A stretch of 5,892 bases of DNA. Origin: an uncultured Eubacterium sp. (GTDB lineage Bacteria > Bacillota_A > Clostridia > Lachnospirales > Lachnospiraceae). Shown here in pieces: positions 1 through 4,702 of this stretch (the stretch's first letter is position 1; every line of letters begins with the position of its first letter). Where the stretch lies: the NCBI GenBank assembly GCA_948759685.1, contig CAQBGY010000222.1, forward strand, positions 1 to 5,892. Reading direction: 5' to 3'. The notes beneath the pieces are model-generated. The model was not told the origin of the DNA, did not search any database, and worked only from the letters and a program-made list of their open reading frames with translations. The position numbers and the translations under genes are program-made.

Positions 1-1
1 A

Positions 2-37
2 AAACAGTTGATTCAGCAACAAGGGTATCATTTATAA
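2..37 (+). CDS. Possible 3' end of an upstream gene (partial, doubtful)
   Basis: Two reading frames are open from the left edge and stop just before the polymerase gene. This one reads KQLIQQQGYHL and ends in TAA at 35-37. The other reads KTVDSATRVSFIKL and ends in TAA at 43-45. Either could be the C-terminus of a preceding co-transcribed phage gene, leaving only 29-37 bases before the polymerase ATG. The visible part is too short to identify a family or to choose between the frames. The glutamine-rich, helix-like tail makes this frame slightly preferable, but that is a guess. Confidence 0.22.
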   Translation, partial: KQLIQQQGYHL

Positions 38-74
38 AGTTGTAAAGTCGTGTATAAGTACAAAACAGGAAGTA

Positions 75-3000
75 ATGATCGAAAATAAATTATGCAAAAT
101 CAGAAGGATTAAAATAAACAATTTTGAAAAAGTTGAGACAACACAGGGCAGATATAAAATTGTTGTAAGAATGTATCCGTTCAAGGAAAACAGGTCAAAG
201 ATATTTATTGACGATTCAGAGCTTACGAGAATCATTAAACATTTGAATCCGATGGATAATTGTCCAGATGGCAGATATGATTATCTGAAAGACCTTATCA
301 CTATAAAAGTTGGGAAAAGCGGCAAATATAAAATGCTCATTAAAGATGACAATAACAGGAGTATAGAAAATGTTGGTGAATTAGAGATACATAATTATGG
401 ATACGACAAAGAAAAGCAGGAATACTTTTTAGAGTCCATAGAGACATTTGTCCACCTGATTTCTAATGCCAGTCATATCAGGAGCCAGAAAGCATTGTTT
501 GTGAGTAAAAAACTATTTGTGGCTGTTGATGAAATACTGCGTTGCGGGGTAGATCCCAACACCAAAACAAAATACATCAGCAAATGGACATCTTATTATG
601 GTTTACAGGCAAGCAACAGCGTTGTGGTAACAATGCCAAAATGTACGATTGTGCCAGATCTGTATTTAGATATTGATGATATTTTCGATGTTGTGCGTCA
701 GGATTATAAAAAGGGATGCAATGCGGAGTCAGATAAAACTGATAAATTTCAGTATAAAGTCACAGAAGAGATTAAAAGAAGCATTAAAACATGTCCGTTT
801 GATGGTATGGGTATTGCTGATTTTGATATGGCTAAAAAATGGGCAGAGGACTTAGGGCTTGATTATGTCCCAGGTTCATTTCAAATAAGGTTATGCGGTG
901 TCAAAGGCTGTTTATTTGTTATGCCCATTAAAGATTTTGTAGATAAAATCAGTAAAACAGGCAGAATCAAAGACATAGACGGCAATATACAGGATTACAA
1001 TAATGGTGATTTTAATGTGATCCTAACAGAATCAATGTTTAAATATAAGAAGTTCTACAATGAAAAGGATAAAGCGACGCAATGGAAAAGGGAATTTCAT
1101 AAGCCGGTATATGGATATGAGAGAACTTTCAATATCTGTTCATTCGCATCTAAGCCAGAAGATTTAAAAGACGAATTATTGACAGCATATCAGCCGCTGC
1201 AGACACTGGACGAGTTACTGTGCATGGGAGAGGAAGAACAGCTGCAAAGATTGGATTCATTGTGTGGGAGGACAGTTGAGACAGTTAAATCCATGCATTC
1301 AGATATTACTTCATTTTTAAAGCATATCGGGATAGATGAGGACGGAGAAGTAAACAGGGAATCGGTAAAACCATATTACAGGGCATTGGCAGTGAACCAT
1401 TCATTATGTAATGATAAATATACCAGAATGAAAATGGAGAGGACTCTCAGGAATATAAAGGAAAAAACATATGTTGGCAAATTGTATATGGATGGTAATT
1501 ATACGGTGGTTGGCAGTGATCCATATGCATTACTGCAGCATGCGTTTGGATTGAAGGTTACAGGACTGCTTGGCAGGGACAGGGTATATTCTGATTACTG
1601 GAATAAAAGAAATATCCACACAATAAACATATGGAGAAATCCCCATATTTTTCGTGAACACTGGATCGGAGAATGTGTTGATAATGATGATACATCAGAA
1701 TGGTTCAGATATCTGAATGCAAACATTATTGTTTCCGTATGGGATACAAACTTACTGCGTTGTAATTCTGCTGATACAGACGGGGATACCCTGGCAGGCG
1801 TAAAAAATGATATATTGGAGGGTGAAGTAAGAAAACTGCTGGAAGCTGGTAAGGCAAGGACAATATATCCTGACCTGCTTTGCGATAGGGATGATAATTT
1901 TGACAATGTTACAGAGGTATGCATAGCTGATACAAGGGCTGTCATTGAAAGCGAAATTAGGGGATTTGATAATGACATCGGACAGGTTATCAATAAAATC
2001 AGTGAATTGTGGGGAGAGAAGCAGAATGAAACAACCCAAAAATATATAAAGATCCTGTCTGTAGTTGGTTCTCTGGTTATTGATTTTGTGAAAACTGGTG
2101 TAAAAGTCCCAATACCCAAATATATCACTGATTATATCAGGCAGAATAATATAGTGAAGCTGCGTTTTATGATGTACCTGCCTAATAATAAAAAAGAAAG
2201 AAAAAAGGAAGAGAAAGCGAGATTAATATACGACAGGGCTAAAGCCGGGGCAGAAAAAAAGAATGAGACATTTACAGAAGAATTTGAATCCAGGTTTTCA
2301 GACAGGGAATGTACATTAAACATTATCATGAAATATATGAAAGACAGGCTTGATAATCTGGATATTACTATTAATGCGCCAGAATTTAAATATCAGTCTT
2401 TGATTAAATCAAGGGATCTGAATCTGGATAAAAAGATACAGTACGTTCAAGTCAGGGAGCTGTTCAAAGGATATGTCAAAGAGCAGAAAAGTATATCTGA
2501 TGAAAGAAAAAAAGAAGAAAATAAATACGCAAAGGTAAATGAAGAGTACAACATGATATACAAAGCTTTTTACGATAAATGCAGGAGTGAACTGCTTTGT
2601 GTTACGAATGAAAAGGGTGCAGTGTGTACCAAGAGCATGGTTTTAGACTGTTGTATTGTATGCTGCTATACTGAATTTAAAGAAGAAAATTATTCACACT
2701 TTGATCTTTTGTGGAACCTGTTCCCAGAAGAACTTGTTAAACGTGCTGCTGGAAAGGATGTAACGCAGAGGGTTAAGAAGACAGAAGAGGAATTTGTAAA
2801 GTTTTTAGGGAAAAAGAGGGAATCAAGTAATAAAAGGTACGATTCGTTGAAAAGGGCAAGGAAAAATAAGATAAAGTGTCTTGAATGCAAAGGCAGTATA
2901 CCAGAAAACTTTAATATTTACAAGTCAGATATTACGGAGATTAAGCATCGGATTCCGACATCTATAGACGGCTACATAGGTGCAAGGAAAGTCTATTTTT

Positions 3001-3308
3001 CTTATCTGGTAGCATATAAAAGGCTTGAAAGCATGAATAAGCCGCTGAATATACCATGTACGGAAAATAGCAAGAATGATGTCACTTTTAGCTGCATTGG
3101 ACAGGTATCAGGTTTGAGCAGGAAAAATATAGAGAAAGCTGTAAAGACATTACAGGAGCAGGGGATAATAAAGTATCATAGCAGAAACGGATATAAGAAC
3201 TGCGAACTGTTATTCGTGCCAAAAGAGAATAGCATTAATGAACTGTATTATAATGGACTTAATTACATGCGTGCATTTAATGTAATGAACAGACACCTCA
3301 GTAGATAA
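75..3308 (+). CDS. YonO/QDE-1-like single-subunit RNA polymerase (DxDGD two-barrel family) with C-terminal winged HTH
   Basis: This 1077-aa protein is a single-chain nucleic-acid polymerase of the superfamily holding cellular RNAP beta/beta', eukaryotic RdRPs (QDE-1) and phage SPbeta YonO, a DNA-dependent RNA polymerase. The key signature is CNSADTDGDTL (residues 563-573). Asp567, Asp569 and Asp571 would bind the catalytic Mg, and it resembles NADFDGD of beta'. Before it lie GKLYMDGNYTVVGSDPYALL (468-487) and WRNPHIFREHW (520-530), probably in the first barrel. After it, SLVIDFVKTGVKVPIPKYI (666-684) matches the D-x-x-K-T-G segment of eukaryotic-type RdRPs. A Cys-rich stretch (842-864), a CxxC pair (Cys935/938) and a probable winged HTH (about 973-1048) follow. 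The protein is longer than YonO (roughly 900 aa). ATG 75 is the first start after the in-frame TGA at 9-11, with a modest AGGA at 67-70. The role inferred is late phage transcription. A true RNA-templated enzyme is possible but less likely in a phage. Confidence 0.85.
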   Translation: MIENKLCKIRRIKINNFEKVETTQGRYKIVVRMYPFKENRSKIFIDDSELTRIIKHLNPMDNCPDGRYDYLKDLITIKVGKSGKYKMLIKDDNNRSIENVGELEIHNYGYDKEKQEYFLESIETFVHLISNASHIRSQKALFVSKKLFVAVDEILRCGVDPNTKTKYISKWTSYYGLQASNSVVVTMPKCTIVPDLYLDIDDIFDVVRQDYKKGCNAESDKTDKFQYKVTEEIKRSIKTCPFDGMGIADFDMAKKWAEDLGLDYVPGSFQIRLCGVKGCLFVMPIKDFVDKISKTGRIKDIDGNIQDYNNGDFNVILTESMFKYKKFYNEKDKATQWKREFHKPVYGYERTFNICSFASKPEDLKDELLTAYQPLQTLDELLCMGEEEQLQRLDSLCGRTVETVKSMHSDITSFLKHIGIDEDGEVNRESVKPYYRALAVNHSLCNDKYTRMKMERTLRNIKEKTYVGKLYMDGNYTVVGSDPYALLQHAFGLKVTGLLGRDRVYSDYWNKRNIHTINIWRNPHIFREHWIGECVDNDDTSEWFRYLNANIIVSVWDTNLLRCNSADTDGDTLAGVKNDILEGEVRKLLEAGKARTIYPDLLCDRDDNFDNVTEVCIADTRAVIESEIRGFDNDIGQVINKISELWGEKQNETTQKYIKILSVVGSLVIDFVKTGVKVPIPKYITDYIRQNNIVKLRFMMYLPNNKKERKKEEKARLIYDRAKAGAEKKNETFTEEFESRFSDRECTLNIIMKYMKDRLDNLDITINAPEFKYQSLIKSRDLNLDKKIQYVQVRELFKGYVKEQKSISDERKKEENKYAKVNEEYNMIYKAFYDKCRSELLCVTNEKGAVCTKSMVLDCCIVCCYTEFKEENYSHFDLLWNLFPEELVKRAAGKDVTQRVKKTEEEFVKFLGKKRESSNKRYDSLKRARKNKIKCLECKGSIPENFNIYKSDITEIKHRIPTSIDGYIGARKVYFSYLVAYKRLESMNKPLNIPCTENSKNDVTFSCIGQVSGLSRKNIEKAVKTLQEQGIIKYHSRNGYKNCELLFVPKENSINELYYNGLNYMRAFNVMNRHLSR

Positions 3309-3362
3309 CTGATGTAAAAAATATTCATTGCAAAAAATGCTAAAATCAAAAAATTGCACAAG

Positions 3363-3413
3363 AATAAAAGTGCTCAAAGGTGCTATATTACAGGGCTTTT
3401 GGCACTTTTATTT
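3363..3413 (+). terminator. Terminator-like hairpin after the polymerase gene
   Basis: An 11-bp perfect inverted repeat, AATAAAAGTGC (3363-3373) and GCACTTTTATT (3402-3412), encloses a further short pairing of AAAG (3376-3379) with CTTT (3396-3399). The downstream arm is U-rich (CACUUUUAUUU), as in an intrinsic terminator. The upstream arm is A-rich, so it could also stop transcription from the opposite strand. It sits 55 bases after the polymerase stop codon. The GC core is short (GTGC/GCAC) and the loop is long, so efficiency may be modest. Confidence 0.55.
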
Positions 3414-3472
3414 AGGCAATATATGAAAACAACATATAAGGAATCTGACCAGTGGGGCTTTATAAATTAAGG

Positions 3473-3479
3473 AAAGGAG
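3473..3479 (+). promoter_or_regulatory. Ribosome binding site of the HTH gene
   Basis: AAAGGAG lies 7 bases before the ATG at 3487. This spacing and strength support the 65-aa ORF being translated even though it is small. Confidence 0.75.
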
Positions 3480-3486
3480 TAATTAT

Positions 3487-3684
3487 ATGAACCAGGATCT
3501 GCTACGAATCCAACTCATAAGACTGATTAATTTTGGAATGAAACTTAATTCAATAGCAAAGAAGGCGAAGATAAGTGACAGCGAATTGTCTTCATTCAAG
3601 ACGGGGTTCAAGTACCTTAAGAAGGATGATGCTGAAAGACTGGATATTCTTTTAAAGCAGATATCAATACCAGATAATGTTTAA
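3487..3684 (+). CDS. Small helix-turn-helix (Cro/XRE-like) DNA-binding protein
   Basis: This 65-aa protein looks like a minimal Cro/XRE-type DNA-binding domain with no other domain. Predicted helix 1 covers residues 2-15. The HTH is LNSIAKKAKI (20-29), a turn, then SDSELSSFKTG (30-40) as recognition helix. A closing helix, KDDAERLDILLKQI (46-59), follows. The IAKK...S-x-S-x-L-S-x-F-K-x-G pattern is typical of short regulators in clostridial prophages. The ATG at 3487 has a strong Shine-Dalgarno site. The gene stands alone between the hairpin at 3363-3413 and a long AT-rich gap. No convincing promoter was found: TATAAA at 3461-3466 lacks a -35 at the right distance. It could act at the direct repeats about 240 bases downstream (inference). 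A family call needs a profile search. Confidence 0.72.
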   Translation: MNQDLLRIQLIRLINFGMKLNSIAKKAKISDSELSSFKTGFKYLKKDDAERLDILLKQISIPDNV

Positions 3685-3807
3685 GTAATAATTGTATTAT
3701 CTTTTACAGGTATTGTTTGGACATTTATGTAAAAGAGTATTTGGTAAATTATGATTGTAATGTTAGTATATTAATTTAAGAAAAACTGAAAACAATCAAA
3801 AATAATC

Positions 3808-3828
3808 CTAAAAACTAAATGTTTTTAG
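3808..3828. repeat. Perfect 8-bp stem-loop in the AT-rich gap
   Basis: CTAAAAAC (3808-3815) and GTTTTTAG (3821-3828) are exact reverse complements around a 5-base loop TAAAT. The right arm has a T5 run, but there is no GC-rich stem. It could be a weak terminator for the HTH transcript or a protein-binding palindrome. Confidence 0.5.
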
Positions 3829-3971
3829 AACTCATAAATAATATTTTTAAAATGAGTGCACAAAATCAACATGATAACTATTTAGTCAATAGTTTAGCAC
3901 AAGTGTGGACTGTTTGTAAAGAAAAAACTGAATATGGAACTGTAAACGTAGAATTTATTATTGAAAACTGA
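3819..3971 (+). CDS. Doubtful 50-aa ORF, possibly a gene remnant
   Basis: An ATG at 3819 opens a 50-codon frame ending in TGA at 3969-3971. An internal ATG at 3852 would give 39 aa. The translation from residue 12, beginning MSAQNQHDNYLVNSLAQVW and continuing through KTEYGTVNVEFIIEN, has a balanced composition unlike random AT-rich DNA. However, no Shine-Dalgarno site precedes either ATG, and the start lies inside the stem-loop at 3808-3828. After the stop, a shifted frame again reads KTEYGT (from 3977) because of the direct repeats. That is compatible with a broken or duplicated gene end. No family was recognised. It may be non-coding. Confidence 0.25.
   Translation: MFLELINNIFKMSAQNQHDNYLVNSLAQVWTVCKEKTEYGTVNVEFIIEN
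3876..3894. repeat. Perfect 7-bp stem-loop in the AT-rich gap
   Basis: AACTATT (3876-3882) and AATAGTT (3888-3894) pair exactly around a 5-base loop TAGTC. GCACAA occurs on both sides, at 3858-3863 and 3897-3902. No T-tract follows, so a terminator is unlikely. An operator-like palindrome is more plausible. Confidence 0.45.
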
Positions 3972-3995
3972 ATATTAAAACTGAATATGGGACTG
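3924..3995 (+). repeat. Direct repeats of AAAACTGAATAT
   Basis: Three exact copies of AAAACTGAATAT lie at 3924-3935, 3964-3975 and 3977-3988. Copies 1 and 3 extend to 19 bases with one mismatch (AAAACTGAATATGGRACTG; 3924-3942 and 3977-3995). The last copy ends about 30 bases before the -35 box of the promoter at 4025. This placement would suit regulator-binding sites or an A-rich upstream element. It could equally be a local duplication of a decayed coding sequence. Confidence 0.6.
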
Positions 3996-4024
3996 AAAAA
4001 TATGGTAAATTGTAAATTATATGA

Positions 4025-4053
4025 TTGAAGTACGAAAGGGAGCGTGGTATAAT
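4025..4053 (+). promoter_or_regulatory. Sigma-A type promoter with extended -10
   Basis: TTGAAG (4025-4030) lies exactly 17 bases before a perfect TATAAT (4048-4053), and TGG directly before it completes the extended -10 TGnTATAAT (4045-4053). Transcription would begin near 4060, giving a leader of about 80 bases before the zinc-ribbon ATG. It is the best host-type promoter in the window and implies expression by the host RNA polymerase, including in a lysogen. Confidence 0.78.
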
Positions 4054-4095
4054 TGGGATAAGAAAGAGAAGATGATTTAGAGAAGTTACATTATA

Positions 4096-4111
4096 ATAAT
4101 GAAGTAATGAG
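4096..4111 (+). repeat. Copy 1 of ATAATGAAGTAAYGAG
   Basis: ATAATGAAGTAATGAG lies 27 bases before the zinc-ribbon start codon. It matches copy 2 at 4631-4646 at 15 of 16 positions. A TATAAT overlaps it (4092-4097), but no -35 box is present at 17 bases. Its last part, GAAGTAATGA, also occurs at 69-78 across the start codon of the polymerase gene. Confidence 0.5.
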
Positions 4112-4126
4112 GAAAGTCTATTGTAT

Positions 4127-4134
4127 GGGAGGTG
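4127..4134 (+). promoter_or_regulatory. Ribosome binding site that sets the zinc-ribbon start
   Basis: GGGAGGTG leaves 6 bases between its GGAGG core and the ATG at 4139. It lies inside the longer frame that begins with TTG at 4121. That upstream TTG would therefore overlap its own Shine-Dalgarno site, so ATG 4139 is the better start. Confidence 0.8.
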
Positions 4135-4138
4135 TGAT

Positions 4139-4618
4139 ATGGGACGTACCATCTTATGTCCGCACTGCCAATCGGCACTGAATGAGGATATATTAAAACA
4201 AAGGAATAGTGAAAATATTTGTTTAGTGTGTGGTAAGCCATTAGATATTGGAAATGGTGAAAATGTTGATGATCATGCCGACTGGATAACTTGGTATTAT
4301 TATGGATTTAAGAATAGTTCAAGTACCTGTTTAGAAGATAAACCAATTGATTTAGAAAAACATGGAGACACTTTTTACCTTATTAAAGAGTTTAAAGCTC
4401 CACCAAGAGATGTAAATGGAAAAAGTGATGCTGCCAAACAGGAGTTACGAAAATATGTACCAGATGCATTTCCAGAGAAAAAGTCTGTGCCGAAAGTACA
4501 GTGCCCATACTGTCATAGTACAGAAATTCAAATGGTTCCTAAAAAGTTTAGTCTTTTAACAGGATTTATGACGAATGGTTATAACCGTGTATGTGTAAGA
4601 TGCCAAAGAAAATTTTAG
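4139..4618 (+). CDS. Zinc-ribbon protein with N- and C-terminal CxxC pairs
   Basis: This 159-aa protein of unknown function has two four-cysteine clusters, each likely to bind one zinc. The N-terminal cluster is CPHC (7-10) with CLVC (28-31). The C-terminal cluster is CPYC (122-125) with CVRC (152-155). Between them lie an aromatic segment, DWITWYYYGF (48-57), and a charged, lysine-rich linker. A short hydrophobic loop, FSLLTGFMTNGY (137-148), separates the Cys pairs of the second ribbon, a common pattern in phage and Firmicutes zinc-ribbon proteins. No signal peptide or membrane helix is seen, so it should be cytoplasmic. It has its own promoter (4025-4053) and is closed by a terminator (4645-4672), hence a single-gene unit. 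Codon choice looks more AT-rich than in the flanking tape measure gene. It might bind nucleic acid or a protein partner, but no specific role can be assigned. Confidence 0.82.
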   Translation: MGRTILCPHCQSALNEDILKQRNSENICLVCGKPLDIGNGENVDDHADWITWYYYGFKNSSSTCLEDKPIDLEKHGDTFYLIKEFKAPPRDVNGKSDAAKQELRKYVPDAFPEKKSVPKVQCPYCHSTEIQMVPKKFSLLTGFMTNGYNRVCVRCQRKF

Positions 4619-4630
4619 AATGCATATTTT

Positions 4631-4646
4631 ATAATGAAGTAACGAG
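4631..4646 (+). repeat. Copy 2 of ATAATGAAGTAAYGAG
   Basis: ATAATGAAGTAACGAG starts 13 bases after the zinc-ribbon stop and runs into the left arm of the terminator at 4645. A TATAAT covers 4630-4635 but lacks a matching -35 box. It lies 57-72 bases before the TTG start of the tape measure gene. Confidence 0.5.
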
Positions 4647-4672
4647 AGAGGTTTAAACAATCTCTCTTTTAT
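4645..4672 (+). terminator. Intrinsic terminator between the zinc-ribbon and tape measure genes
   Basis: AGAGAGGTT (4645-4653) pairs with AATCTCTCT (4659-4667) through nine pairs, one a G-U wobble, around the 5-base loop TAAAC. A TTTTATT run follows. It is 26 bases past the zinc-ribbon stop codon and only 15-20 bases before the tape measure Shine-Dalgarno site. It should stop transcripts started at 4060 from entering the tail gene, unless read-through or a different polymerase is used. Confidence 0.65.
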
Positions 4673-4686
4673 TATGTCCAAAAACG

Positions 4687-4692
4687 AGGAGG
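4687..4692 (+). promoter_or_regulatory. Ribosome binding site that sets the tape measure TTG start
   Basis: A perfect AGGAGG stands 10 bases before TTG 4703. No in-frame ATG occurs before residue 208 (5324), and an in-frame TAA at 4640-4642 closes the frame upstream. This site is therefore what identifies TTG as the start. Confidence 0.8.
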
Positions 4693-4702
4693 AAACAAAA
4701 TA

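Larger units (their letters stand above)
3685..4024. other. AT-rich intergenic stretch, no convincing gene
   Basis: From the HTH stop codon to the promoter at 4025 there is very AT-rich sequence with few open frames. It holds two perfect stem-loops (3808-3828 and 3876-3894), a nested inverted repeat ACTCAT/ATGAGT (3830-3857), AAAACTGAATAT direct repeats (3924-3995) and one doubtful 50-codon ORF (3819-3971). A related pair, GTAAATTATGATTG (3744-3757) and GTAAATTATATGATTG (4012-4027), brackets the region; its second copy runs into the -35 box. A gap this long is unusual inside a phage structural operon and suggests inserted or decayed DNA. Confidence 0.6.

Noticed and set aside
8..58. Promoter before the polymerase gene (TTGATT at 8, TATAAA at 33, TATAAG at 53)
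   Set aside because: No pair of boxes has acceptable spacing (19 bases with a weak -35 at best). The gene is more likely transcribed from upstream or by a phage-specific signal.
1595..2128. 177-aa reverse-strand ORF inside the polymerase gene
   Set aside because: It lies fully antisense to the conserved catalytic region, has no ribosome binding site of note and has the Ser/Phe/Leu-rich composition typical of antisense shadows.
3435..3466. Promoter for the HTH gene (TATAAG 3435-3440 or TATAAA 3461-3466)
   Set aside because: Neither has a recognisable -35 box at 16-18 bases.
3686..3705. TAATA/TATTA hairpin followed by TCTTTT after the HTH gene as a terminator
   Set aside because: The stem is five A-T pairs only, too weak to support as a terminator.
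3924..3995. CRISPR array
   Set aside because: There are only three short copies, the spacings are unequal (40 and 13 bases), the spacers are not uniform and no cas genes are present.
4121..4138. TTG start giving a 165-aa zinc-ribbon protein
   Set aside because: The TTG lies just before and overlaps the GGGAGGTG site that correctly spaces ATG 4139.
3958..4152. 64-aa reverse-strand ORF over the promoter region
   Set aside because: It overlaps the strong forward promoter, the Shine-Dalgarno site and the zinc-ribbon start. Its hydrophobic composition mirrors the AT-rich repeats, and no start signal is present.
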